Source: Novosphingobium subterraneum (GTDB lineage: Bacteria; Pseudomonadota; Alphaproteobacteria; Sphingomonadales; Sphingomonadaceae). From it: DNA of 64,000 nt. This document shows positions 56,231-63,625 of the stretch, in pieces (position 1 is the stretch's first letter; each line of letters starts with the position of its first letter). A program made the position numbers and the translations under genes. The stretch lies in assembly GCF_000807925.1 (NCBI RefSeq), contig NZ_JRVC01000001.1:336153-400152 (forward strand), given 5' to 3'. Below the pieces are notes generated by a model, which was not told where the DNA came from, did not search any database, and was given only the letters and a program-made list of their open reading frames with translations.

Positions 56231-56548
56231 TCAGATCGTCGCTGTGACCGTGGAAGTGACGATCGGCACGCCGGTGCCAGCGCCCACGCCGACGCCGACG
56301 GGGATCGCGACCTGGCCGAGCGAGAAACGCCCGCTGGCCATGGCAACGATGCCGCCGGCGAGCGAAAGCACGGTGACGATCCGACCGCCCGAACCCTCGA
56401 GGAATCCGGTGAAGCGGGTGAGCGCGGTATTGAAAGTGTTATCGGTACCGGCCATGGCAGCTTCGACACCAAAGACGCTCATGGCGGCAGCGACAGCAAG
56501 GGCGACGGCGAACGTCCCCCCTGCCTGCTTGAGATCGTGGACCTTCAT
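56231..56548 (-). CDS. traA: TraA-like pilin precursor
   Basis: The 105-residue protein starts MKVHDLKQAGGTFAVALAVA with AGGGGAAGA upstream. A long leader is cut after VEAAMA or nearby, leaving a mature chain of about 68 residues (GTDNTFNTALTRFTGFLEGS) with two hydrophobic helices (IVTVLSLAGGIVAMASGRF, LGQVAIPVGVGVGAGTGVPI). This is the layout of F-type pilin. It is first in the transfer operon, and the 22-bp repeat array lies immediately upstream. The maturation site is inferred. Confidence 0.85.
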   Translation of the reverse strand: MKVHDLKQAGGTFAVALAVAAAMSVFGVEAAMAGTDNTFNTALTRFTGFLEGSGGRIVTVLSLAGGIVAMASGRFSLGQVAIPVGVGVGAGTGVPIVTSTVTATI

Positions 56549-56667
56549 TGTCTTCCCCTTCTGGTTGACCAAATGACGTGGTGCGTCGTCACCAAGGGGG
56601 CCGCAGCCGAAAGGTTTTCTCAATCACTGTTGTGTAGAGCGAAGTCGGAGAAGTCCGCGAATCACCG

Positions 56668-56821
56668 TTTTTGATGCCAGGTGGTCCGATTTTTGATACC
56701 GGGTGGCTCGATTTTTAGGACCACGTGGTCATGGATTCAGGACCACGTGGTATCACCAACACGCCACCCTGGTCCTGAATCCCTGACCACGTGGGTCTGT
56801 TTTTCATACCACCGGTCCGAA
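56668..56821. repeat. Array of about seven 22-bp tandem units upstream of traA
   Basis: Runs of five T start at 56668, 56690, 56712 and again at 56800, all multiples of 22 bases apart, and the core CCA(C/G)GTGGTC recurs in the same phase. Within it, GACCACGTGGTC at 56719-56730 is a perfect palindrome and ACCACGTGGT recurs at 56742-56751, with CCACGTGG at 56787-56794. GGATTCAGGACCA (56733-56745) is exactly complementary to TGGTCCTGAATCC (56770-56782). Spacing of two helical turns places the units on one DNA face. Position between traA and a rightward gene suggests a transfer-operon operator or oriT-like region; which one is undecided. Confidence 0.75.
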
Positions 56822-56904
56822 TCGTTGCAGCTGCTCGGGGAGGCGATAAGGAACCGACGCCAAGGGGCCCCGATCAGTAGCGAACAATGGCGGGAGGAAA
56901 CGCA

Positions 56905-57279
56905 ATGGCCAGCGGAAAAGAGGTCGTCCACGAACTGCTGGTGAGTCGGGATGCTTTTGTGATCATTGCGGACGCCATCAAATGGCTGACAATAGAACGG
57001 TCGAAGTTTCAGCGCCTTAGAGATGTGATCACAGATGTGATCCGCGCTCCAGACCTTTCCAATCAGGAATTGCTTGCCGCATTCAACCGGCACAGGCCCT
57101 GCGATGGGCGGGTTAGGATCTATCTCAGATTAAGCGGCGCTCTGAATGCCGAATTTGACACCCTCAAAGCCCGCCTTGGAGAGGTCACAGGCGACCAGTG
57201 CGGCGTGCGCGAGACGGTGATCTTCTGCGCCCTCGCCATCAGTCTGCGCCAAATTTCTCTTGCCAAAGCCGCATTTTAG
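56905..57279 (+). CDS. Small soluble protein divergent from the transfer operon
   Basis: The 124-residue protein starts MASGKEVVHELLVSRDAFVI; GGGAGG lies 7 bases before the ATG at 56905, better than an ATG six codons earlier. It is helical and soluble. The region ERSKFQRLRDVITDVIRAPD and the end GDQCGVRETVIFCALAISLR could be DNA-binding helices, but no family is recognised. Its position next to the 22-bp repeats makes it a candidate repeat-binding regulator of transfer; that is inference. Confidence 0.6.
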   Translation: MASGKEVVHELLVSRDAFVIIADAIKWLTIERSKFQRLRDVITDVIRAPDLSNQELLAAFNRHRPCDGRVRIYLRLSGALNAEFDTLKARLGEVTGDQCGVRETVIFCALAISLRQISLAKAAF

Positions 57280-57324
57280 AATTCACATCATGCAGTTGCA
57301 TAGGGAGAATTTACGGAGACAAGG

Positions 57325-57819
57325 ATGGGTCAGGGGGCGAACCCAAACGAGCGCAAGAGCTGTCATAAGCTGCAAGCTGAGTACGCCGATTTGATCAAGT
57401 ACCAGATGAACCGGCAGGGGATCAGTCTTCGTAGGCTCGTCGATGAGGGGATCATCAAGAGCAGCCACCGCAGCGGTCTGTTCGAGCGCATCGCTGATGG
57501 CAGTGTGTCGACAGCCGAGTTTAACCGGATCAACGAAAGGCTCGGCATCGATCCCGTCAGAGCAGCGATCGCCGTTCACTGCTTTGTCAGCCCGGAATCC
57601 TATGAAGACCCGTGCTGCGAAACCTCTGCCCACCTTGCCATTGCCCTCGCGCTTCAGCTCAGCGAGGAGATGGCCGCGTGCGATGGGACTTTTGAGCCGA
57701 TCCGCGAAGCCCTTTGCCACGGCATCGCGCAGCGCACCTCGAGCGCTATAGCCAGGCACCATACAGCGCTGGAAGCACGGCGGCACGACCCTGCGCTGTT
57801 TGACCGCCCATTCGGCTGA
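57325..57819 (+). CDS. Hypothetical protein with a possible helix-turn-helix
   Basis: The 164-residue soluble protein reads HKLQAEYADLIKYQMNRQGI, SLRRLVDEGIIKSSHRSGLF, ERIADGSVSTAEFNRINERL, an arrangement of short helices like a Cro-type DNA-binding domain. The second half (HLAIALALQLSEEMAACDGT) is helical and of unknown role. It follows the previous gene by 45 bases, rightward, away from the tra operon. Regulation of transfer is a reasonable guess only. Confidence 0.6.
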   Translation: MGQGANPNERKSCHKLQAEYADLIKYQMNRQGISLRRLVDEGIIKSSHRSGLFERIADGSVSTAEFNRINERLGIDPVRAAIAVHCFVSPESYEDPCCETSAHLAIALALQLSEEMAACDGTFEPIREALCHGIAQRTSSAIARHHTALEARRHDPALFDRPFG

Positions 57820-57880
57820 GCAAGCGAACTGCTGCATCAGCCAAGCACGCACGCTTAGTAGAAGCGCCGCTGATCTATTG

Positions 57881-58243
57881 ATGATATGGTCACTCAGCTT
57901 GGGACATGTTCGCCGCCAAGCTCGCTTTGCGGAGCAATCGCCTCCAGGATCAGGGACCAGTCTGCTGGTGAAGCAAGAAGCGCTCATTGCCTGGACATCG
58001 CTCTATATTGCGGTCGGCATCATGGCGCTGATCGGCACCGCACTTTCGACAATCGTGACCCTGAATGAATGGCGAACTGGCCGATGGGCTCCCGCCTGCA
58101 CAAGCACGCTCGACAAGGCATTGTTGCTCCCGAAGCTTTGGCTGCGCTGGCAAGCCAACTATCTCACCGGCACACCTGTGATCTTGGCGATCAGCCTCTA
58201 CTATGCCTCCAGTATTGGTTTTTCAGTTTTCCGGGACATCTGA
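57881..58243 (+). CDS. Putative membrane protein
   Basis: A 120-residue reading from the ATG at 57881 has two hydrophobic helices (IAWTSLYIAVGIMALIGTAL, TGTPVILAISLYYASSIGF). The start is uncertain: no ribosome site is clear and the frame stays open back to a TTG at 57800 inside the previous gene. The end overlaps the lytic transglycosylase gene on the other strand by 21 bases. No family is recognised. Confidence 0.5.
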   Translation: MIWSLSLGHVRRQARFAEQSPPGSGTSLLVKQEALIAWTSLYIAVGIMALIGTALSTIVTLNEWRTGRWAPACTSTLDKALLLPKLWLRWQANYLTGTPVILAISLYYASSIGFSVFRDI

Positions 58244-59080
58244 CCCTCCAGCGAACGCAAGAAGCCTGACCGACCTGAAGAGGTTGTCCGCTTCTCGCCG
58301 GGCAAGCGAGACTGGCGGGGCAGAGCTTCCGCTGAGCGATGCAAGTATGGTGCGGACATAGCTGCGCGTTTCAGCAAAGGGCGGAACTCCGCCATGCTTG
58401 TCGACGTTGCCCGGACCGGCATTGTACGCAGCCAAAGCAAGATGCCACGAGCCATAGCGATCGAGCTGCTCACGCAGGTAACGCGCTCCGCCGCGGAGGT
58501 TTTCGACAGGGTCCCAAGGATCTGAAACGCCAAGATAGTTTGCGGTCCCCGGCATCAGCTGTGCCATGCCCATCGCCCCGGCAGGACTACGCGCAAAGGG
58601 CTGGTAGCGGCTTTCATGAGCAACGAGCGCGTCAAACAGCCGCAGGGGAACGCCGGCTTCGCAAGCGGCTGCGGCGACGTGGCGGAAATAGAGACGGCGT
58701 CGCGATTGTGCCATCTCGGACAGGTCATAGCGCGGGAAGTACCCTCCAGAGAGACAATCGGGACCTGGCGCGAGGCTCGATGCATTCACCGGCACGGGAA
58801 TGACGGTGGAGCTTCCGCGTCTCATCCAGGACGGGATATAGAACAACGGGGGCGCGGGGCTGACAGGGGTGATCTCCTGCTCCTCCGCAAACGCTGTCGC
58901 TTCAGTCTCGGGAACGGGCTGCTTGGCTTGCAGCTGCGCGTTGGGACTTTTGACAACCACTCCGGGCACCAAGAGCGCGAATTCAGAGGGCGTGCTGCTC
59001 GAGAAGTCCTCAAGCTTGACCTCTTGGGCGACGGCTTGAGAATTTAGCGCGACAAGCGCTGCGCTGAGGTAGATTTTCAT
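58223..59080 (-). CDS. Lytic transglycosylase (SLT family) of the transfer region
   Basis: The 285-residue exported protein (MKIYLSAALVALNSQAVAQ) has an SLT domain at ~145-255: LFDALVAHESRYQPFARSPA with the catalytic Glu, GAMGMAQLMPGTANYLGVSD, and LALAAYNAGPGNVDKHGGVP. A Pro/Glu-rich linker precedes it. Such muramidases open peptidoglycan for conjugation machinery (VirB1, F orf169). AAAGG lies 8 bases before the ATG at 59080. It faces leftward like the tra operon but is separated from it by three rightward genes. Confidence 0.92.
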   Translation of the reverse strand: MKIYLSAALVALNSQAVAQEVKLEDFSSSTPSEFALLVPGVVVKSPNAQLQAKQPVPETEATAFAEEQEITPVSPAPPLFYIPSWMRRGSSTVIPVPVNASSLAPGPDCLSGGYFPRYDLSEMAQSRRRLYFRHVAAAACEAGVPLRLFDALVAHESRYQPFARSPAGAMGMAQLMPGTANYLGVSDPWDPVENLRGGARYLREQLDRYGSWHLALAAYNAGPGNVDKHGGVPPFAETRSYVRTILASLSGSSAPPVSLARREADNLFRSVRLLAFAGGSDVPEN

Positions 59081-59798
59081 AACCACACCTTTCGGCATGG
59101 CTTAGGAACCGCCAACTAAGGTTATCGAGATGGCTCCGCTGGCGCAAGCGTCGTATGGATTTGGAGAGGTAAGCACCGCAACAGCATCTGCCGCCCAAGA
59201 CCCGGTCGTTCCTCGCCACACATCAAAGTGACCGTTTTTGTCGAAATCTGCCACTCAGCTTGATCGAGCGGACCGAAGCTGCGACCACATCGCGTATCAT
59301 GGTCGAACGAACGTGGACCGAAAATGTGATCGGCCGTTGGAACTGCATCGGCACCGGAGTTCATCACTGCAATAGACGCAGCGGAGTGGTGCTGTAGGGT
59401 GCGCTTACTTGCAGGATGCAGTCAGTTATCTGGCTTCGGCCAGCACAGAGATTAACGAGAGTAGCTGAATTTGCTGGGTTGGTGCCATTGGCGTCCACAG
59501 CCCCTAACTTCAGCTTTGTGCCCAAATTTTGCTCATCTAGTTTGTAGGTGAATGATCGAGGAAGCTGTCGATCGCTCAGGCGTCAACCTAACATCCTTGG
59601 CTAGCCTGGGGGGCCGTAAATCCGCATCACTGAAGCCCTCTGATTTTTTGCATTTCGGGGTGCTAGTCTGAGACTTGCGGGGCTCACAAAAGGCGAGAAG
59701 CCTTCTGATATCGCTAAGAAGCTTGCGTTGCTCGAAGCTGCGTTAAGCTTTGCGCGAGGCTGTGTAACTATGTCTTTGATCACGTCGAACACAGTGGT
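59081..59798. other. 718-base region without a clear gene
   Basis: No convincing gene is seen. A leftward frame at 59122-59367 (81 codons) reads plausibly in part (GADAVPTADHIFGPRSFD) but has no clear ribosome site, and a short rightward frame ending at 59813 (GLTKGEKPSDIAKKLALLEA) lacks a start. Both could be remnants. The stretch from about 59400 is poorer in GC than the surroundings. It separates the transfer block from the second metal-resistance block. Confidence 0.5.
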
Positions 59799-60128
59799 AT
59801 GGACCAAACGGTGACACAGCGCCTCTTTCTCTATCTCGCGGCATTTCTTGCCGCGCTGCTACCCATAGAGGCGACCTATGCAGCGAACGGTTGCGCGCCG
59901 ATGGCAGAGATGAACGCGGACGCAGGCGACTGCAGCGGATGCATGGATGATGAGCGCGGGCAGTGTCAGAGCTATTGCTTGGCCTTGTGCCAGACGCTTC
60001 CGGCAGCGCGCGTTTCGTCGCTAGAGCCGCGCGATCTTTCGTCACTCAATTTTCTAGCGCTTCTCGAAAAGTTTCCGCCCCTGCCTAACGGGGGGCCGGA
60101 ACCGCCGCCTCCCCGAATGCTCCGCTGA
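59799..60128 (+). CDS. Cys-rich exported protein
   Basis: The 109-residue protein has a signal peptide (LFLYLAAFLAALLPIEATYA). A mature part with seven Cys follows in about 40 residues (ANGCAPMAEMNADAGDCSGC, MDDERGQCQSYCLALCQTL), then a Pro-rich tail. The ribosome site is weak. It lies 34 bases before a tiny Cys-rich peptide gene and may be co-transcribed with it. The Cys spacing suggests a periplasmic metal-binding protein of the resistance region; no family is recognised. Confidence 0.65.
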   Translation: MDQTVTQRLFLYLAAFLAALLPIEATYAANGCAPMAEMNADAGDCSGCMDDERGQCQSYCLALCQTLPAARVSSLEPRDLSSLNFLALLEKFPPLPNGGPEPPPPRMLR

Positions 60129-60162
60129 TCGACGGAATTCAATTTCAACGGAGATAAACATC

Positions 60163-60312
60163 ATGAAGAAGTACATCATCACGGCAGCAGTGCTGCTCGG
60201 TTCCAGCTCAGCTGCTTTTGCCGCCGCGCCGGAGCAGGTCGCATCGCTCGCAATGTCCTGCTGCGACCTCGTGCTCGCATGCTGCGAGGCTGCAATGGAC
60301 TGCTGCCCGTAA
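60163..60312 (+). CDS. 49-residue exported peptide with three CysCys pairs
   Basis: A complete frame from ATG 60163 to TAA 60312 encodes a signal peptide (MKKYIITAAVLLGSSSAAFA) and a mature peptide of about 29 residues: AAPEQVASLAMSCC, DLVLACCEAAMDCCP. The three CC pairs are about six residues apart, which would place them on one face of a helix. GGAG stands 9 bases ahead and a strong terminator follows 21 bases after the stop, so it is a real transcript end. A small metal-binding periplasmic peptide is inferred. Confidence 0.75.
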   Translation: MKKYIITAAVLLGSSSAAFAAAPEQVASLAMSCCDLVLACCEAAMDCCP

Positions 60313-60333
60313 GGGACTAGCCAAGGCATAAGG

Positions 60334-60372
60334 GCGGGCGTCCGGTCACCAACTGGGCGCCCGCTTTCTTTT
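60334..60372 (+). terminator. Rho-independent terminator after the CysCys peptide gene
   Basis: Arms GCGGGCGTCC (60334-60343) and GGGCGCCCGC (60355-60364) pair with one G-T wobble around an 11-base loop, followed by TTTCTTTT. It ends the rightward two-gene Cys-rich unit. Confidence 0.8.
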
Positions 60373-60500
60373 GGACCGCTCTTGCGCGAATGCCTAACAG
60401 TCGAGCAAGCCTCGTAAAAGCTATTCATTATAGCCTTTAACTTATTGGCATTCGGGATGTTCACGAAATGCTTTTCGAGTGACCATCCCAATTGCAGCCA

Positions 60501-60839
60501 TCAGGCTGATCGTCCCGGACCCACCAGAATCAATCCTGCTCCGACGAGACAAATCGCCGCGCCAATGACATCCCAGCGGTCGGGTCGTGCGCCTTCGACA
60601 CTCCAAAGCCAAATCAGTGACGCTGCGATGTAGACGCCGCCATAGGCTGCGAATGCGCGGCCCGCAGCGGATGTATCGACCAGCGTGAGGAGCCAGGCAA
60701 AAATCGCGAGCGACACCATGCCCGGCGCAACCCACCAGGCAGATTTGTCGAGCCGCAACCATGCCCAGAACGAGAAGCAACCGGCGATCTCCGCCAGCGC
60801 GGCGAGCGCATAGATGAGTCCGGTTTGCAGGGTTGGCAT
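60501..60839 (-). CDS. YnfA-family (UPF0060) membrane protein
   Basis: The 112-residue protein has four membrane helices and the YnfA wording: [38 protein letters not shown], then [20 protein letters not shown]. The family belongs to the small multidrug resistance superfamily; substrates are not settled. The ATG at 60839 begins [20 protein letters not shown]. It stands alone, leftward, 130 bases from the end of the MerR gene, and converges on the terminator region of the Cys-rich genes. Confidence 0.9.
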   Translation of the reverse strand: MPTLQTGLIYALAALAEIAGCFSFWAWLRLDKSAWWVAPGMVSLAIFAWLLTLVDTSAAGRAFAAYGGVYIAASLIWLWSVEGARPDRWDVIGAAICLVGAGLILVGPGRSA

Positions 60840-60969
60840 GGTTAGTGCTCGATCCGTGGCGATAGTGGGGCTGGGCAGACCATTGCCGGGTGTCGCAGCA
60901 TCGTCAACGCGGTCTGGTGGATCCATGCACGCGAGGCCGAAGCGTTGGCGCCAAAGCAGCGATCTTCGA

Positions 60970-61374
60970 TCACGTTGCGGTCAGCGTGCGCGGGGCGAGG
61001 GTCTCGATGATCTTGCAGTCGGCCACGGTCCCGTGACGGCAGGATCCGATGACCCGGTCCAGTTCGCCGCGCAGTGCGCTCAGATCGGCGATCTTGCGGT
61101 CGATTTCGGTGAGGTGGACGCGCGCGATTCCGTCAACGGCATCGCAGGATTGGGCCTTGTCATCCGACAGCGTGAGCAGTTCGCGCACGGCTTCGAGCGT
61201 GAAACCGAGATCGCGGGCGCGGCGGATGAACGACAGGCGCGCCAGATGATCATTGCCATAGGCACGGTAATTGGCACTTGTCCGGGCGGGTGGCGGCAAC
61301 AACCCGATCTTTTCATAATAGCGCACCGTCTCGACCTTCGTCGCCGTGGCGCTCGCGAGTTCGCCAATTTTCAC
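60970..61374 (-). CDS. MerR-family metal-responsive regulator
   Basis: The 134-residue protein starts with GTG at 61374 ([20 protein letters not shown]), with GGAG 5 bases ahead. The winged helix ([40 protein letters not shown]) is followed by a long dimerisation helix and a metal loop with Cys at ~77 (QSCDAV) and the pair CRHGTVADC (~112 and ~120), the CadR/ZntR/PbrR pattern for Zn, Cd or Pb. It diverges from the cation transporter gene over a MerR-type promoter. Confidence 0.92.
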   Translation of the reverse strand: MKIGELASATATKVETVRYYEKIGLLPPPARTSANYRAYGNDHLARLSFIRRARDLGFTLEAVRELLTLSDDKAQSCDAVDGIARVHLTEIDRKIADLSALRGELDRVIGSCRHGTVADCKIIETLAPRTLTAT

Positions 61375-61390
61375 TGCCACTCCTTCGGGC

Positions 61391-61421
61391 TTGACCCTAT
61401 AGTTGCTACAGGGTGTAGATA
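61391..61421 (+). promoter_or_regulatory. MerR-type promoter of the cation transporter
   Basis: TTGACC (61391-61396) and TAGATA (61416-61421) are 19 bases apart, the overlong spacer of MerR-controlled promoters. The spacer holds the dyad ACCCT (61394-61398) and AGGGT (61410-61414), where the regulator would bind and untwist the DNA on metal binding. It drives the gene starting at 61458; the divergent regulator gene lies 17 bases away. Confidence 0.8.
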
Positions 61422-61457
61422 GAATGCCGACTCGCAGATTGTCGAGAAGGCAAAAAG

Positions 61458-62084
61458 ATGGCTGATGATTGCTGCAAGGCCGCGTGCGGAACGACGGCAA
61501 CTCTGAACGACCCGCGCTGGCGCAGGGCTTTGTGGATCGCGCTCGGCGTGAACGCCGGCATGTTCGCGGTGGAAATGGCGGCAGGGGCCGCTGCGGACAG
61601 CCGCGCGTTGCAGGCGGACGCACTCGATTTTCTGGGGGATGCCACCAATTATGCGATCAGCCTGCTGGTCGCCGGGATGGCGCTGGCATGGCGCGCGCGG
61701 GCGGCGCTGGCCAAGGGGCTCGCCCTCATCGGTCTGGGTGGTTGGGTCGTGATCACAGCCGTTCTGGCGGCGCTCGGCGGAGCTGCACCCGAGCCTGAAC
61801 TGATGGGAATCATCGGCGCGCTCGCGCTGGCGGCCAACACCGGTGTCGCCATCATGCTCTACCGTTTTCGCACTGGAGACGCGAACATGCGCTCGGTCTG
61901 GATATGCTCGCGCAATGACGCGATCGGCAATATCGCCGTTATGGCGGCCGCACTTGGCGTGTTCGGCACCGGAACAGCCTGGCCCGACCTTATTGTTGCA
62001 GCGATTTTGGCACTGCTCGGGATCAGCGGCGGCATTCAGATTGTCCAGCAGGCACGGCGTGAATTGCGGAGCGTTGCGGCATGA
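61458..62084 (+). CDS. Cation transporter, CDF-like
   Basis: The 208-residue protein has a short Cys-rich N-terminus (MADDCCKAACG) and about six membrane helices. It resembles cation diffusion facilitators: LWIALGVNAGMFAVEMAAGA, ALQADALDFLGDATNYAISL with the Asp-rich helix-2 metal site, and CSRNDAIGNIAVMAAALGVF with Asn/Asp in helix 5. It lacks the long C-terminal cytoplasmic domain. Control by the divergent MerR protein suggests Zn, Cd or Pb export. The stop overlaps the next start by four bases. Confidence 0.85.
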   Translation: MADDCCKAACGTTATLNDPRWRRALWIALGVNAGMFAVEMAAGAAADSRALQADALDFLGDATNYAISLLVAGMALAWRARAALAKGLALIGLGGWVVITAVLAALGGAAPEPELMGIIGALALAANTGVAIMLYRFRTGDANMRSVWICSRNDAIGNIAVMAAALGVFGTGTAWPDLIVAAILALLGISGGIQIVQQARRELRSVAA

Positions 62085-62878
62085 AGGTTTCCCGTTCGAC
62101 ACATATCGCGCTCAAGCCGGAAACAGTCTGGGCCGAGGTGCAGACGGCGCGCCTGCTGCAGCATATCGCCTGGCCGCTGGTGCGCTTCATCCCGGTCGAT
62201 GACGCGGCGTTCGACAGGTTTCGGCCTGGCGAGCGCTATGAGGTCAAGCTCCGCCTCCTTGGCATTATTCCGTTCGGGACACAGTGGATCGTGACGTCCC
62301 AGCACGAAGCTGCCGGCACCGAATGGCCGAAGCGTCTGCGCGATGACGGCTATAGTCACCTGATCACAAGGTGGGACCATTGGATTACGGTTGCTCCGTA
62401 TCGGAGCGGGGGGACACATTACACCGACGAGGTTGAGGTGTCCGCCGGCTTGTTGACCCCGCTTATCTGGGCATTCGCGCAGATCTTTTATTGGCACCGG
62501 CAGGGACGCTGGCGGGAGCTGGCTAGAAGCCTAAGCGCGCGGCGGGTAATTGCGGCCGAAATGGCGGCATATCGGTCAGCTGAAGCTTTAGGAAATCATG
62601 GCCTTGCCTGGCGCCATCTTGAACGGGTGCACATTATTGCGCAGCCCTTTTGGGGCCTCCATCTCGCCATTCACGGCGCAATGTTCAGTCTCGCCATCCG
62701 GCAGCGCGATTGGAGCGAAGCACTTGGCCAGATCTTCCGACTGCTTCTTGCACCGATCGGCGCGCTGACGGGAAAGTTGCCGATCGGAAATACCGGGCGG
62801 TCGACTGTGAGCGCCTTTCAGCCAATGCCAATTCCACCTGATCTTCTTGAGCTCTTGCAAGACGGGATAGGCAAATGA
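62081..62878 (+). CDS. SRPBCC-DUF3703 fusion protein
   Basis: The 265-residue protein starts MKVSRSTHIALKPETVWAEV, an SRPBCC (START-like) domain of ~150 residues (WPLVRFIPVDDAAFDRFRPG). The C-terminal ~110 residues read LGNHGLAWRHLERVHIIAQP, IRQRDWSEALGQIFRLLLAP, IGNTGRSTVSAFQPMPIPPD, matching DUF3703, a family seen near metal-resistance genes. ATGA overlap with the transporter implies coupled translation. In most genomes known to me these domains occur as separate proteins. Function of either part here is unknown. Confidence 0.75.
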   Translation: MKVSRSTHIALKPETVWAEVQTARLLQHIAWPLVRFIPVDDAAFDRFRPGERYEVKLRLLGIIPFGTQWIVTSQHEAAGTEWPKRLRDDGYSHLITRWDHWITVAPYRSGGTHYTDEVEVSAGLLTPLIWAFAQIFYWHRQGRWRELARSLSARRVIAAEMAAYRSAEALGNHGLAWRHLERVHIIAQPFWGLHLAIHGAMFSLAIRQRDWSEALGQIFRLLLAPIGALTGKLPIGNTGRSTVSAFQPMPIPPDLLELLQDGIGK

Positions 62879-62929
62879 CCCTAGGCGTTCACGGTTGCTT
62901 TTTACGGTCGGTACGAGTAGGTCATTAGC

Positions 62930-63268
62930 GTGCGGGCTATGTTCCTCCTGTTATGGCTGGCTATCGGCCTTGCCTTTGGCGGCGTTGAATCGCCGGCTGC
63001 AGCGCATAGTGCGAGCGGGTACGACAGCGTCATGATGCTGGATGCTCACGCTGATCATGCAAACATGGACGGGCACCGGAATAGTTCCAGCGATGACGGT
63101 GGCCCATGTCATGGGCTGGTTCATCATCATTGCAGCATCGGACTTGCCAGCGAAGGGACAAGTGATTTTGGTCTGCCACTGGGCGGCGATACCTCGCATT
63201 CAGCCTTGAGTAACGCCGTTCTGAGTTCGTTCGCTCAAGCGCCTCCCCTTCAACCGCCGTCAGCCTGA
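62930..63268 (+). CDS. His-rich exported protein
   Basis: The 112-residue protein has a signal peptide (MFLLLWLAIGLAFGGVESPA, cut near AAA) and a mature part with many His and two Cys: DAHADHANMDGHRNSSSDDG then PCHGLVHHHCSIG. A GTG at 62930 and an ATG at 62939 are both possible starts. It resembles the small His-rich proteins encoded before czcCBA-type efflux genes. Periplasmic metal binding is inferred. Confidence 0.65.
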   Translation: MRAMFLLLWLAIGLAFGGVESPAAAHSASGYDSVMMLDAHADHANMDGHRNSSSDDGGPCHGLVHHHCSIGLASEGTSDFGLPLGGDTSHSALSNAVLSSFAQAPPLQPPSA

Positions 63269-63337
63269 ACCCAGTCGCTCAGTGCACTCGGGCCATTGCG
63301 CCCGTGTGCCATTTGCACCTGTGTTCAGGAGTTTTCC

Positions 63338-63625
63338 ATGCAATTGCTTTTGTGCGTCCCCACCCGGGCGGCGATGCTGGTCGCTGCCTCGCCAGCGCTG
63401 GCTGCCTCCCCCTTTATCAGCGGTAGCGAAATCGAGCACCCACTTGCCGATACTATCCGGCTAATCACAACCCGGACTGTTGCGGCTAACTCCGTGTCTC
63501 TCCCTCTGCGCAGGGCATATCCCACTCCAAAGACAAGACGCGCCGGCAAAGGTCAATCGTCCGACTTGCCGATTGGTCACCCATGCAGGCCGGTCTTTAT
63601 GACGGAGCGCCATCTCGATGCATAA
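63338..63625 (+). CDS. Short open frame ahead of the CzcC-like gene
   Basis: A 95-codon frame starts at ATG 63338 with AGGAG 7 bases ahead and a hydrophobic beginning (MQLLLCVPTRAAMLVAASPA), possibly a signal peptide. The remainder (LADTIRLITTRTVAANSVSL, RRAYPTPKTRRAGKGQSSDL) has a composition unlike its neighbours and no recognised family. Its stop overlaps the start of the CzcC-like gene, so it may serve as a leader or be a decayed gene. Confidence 0.4.
   Translation: MQLLLCVPTRAAMLVAASPALAASPFISGSEIEHPLADTIRLITTRTVAANSVSLPLRRAYPTPKTRRAGKGQSSDLPIGHPCRPVFMTERHLDA

Noticed and set aside
56668..56821. CRISPR array as an explanation for the 22-base periodic region
   Set aside because: There are no unique spacers: the units are contiguous, degenerate and palindromic, and no cas gene is present.
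60054..60491. Leftward 145-codon frame covering the Cys-rich peptide genes
   Set aside because: It runs across a clear rightward terminator and over two rightward genes with signal peptides; no domain is visible.
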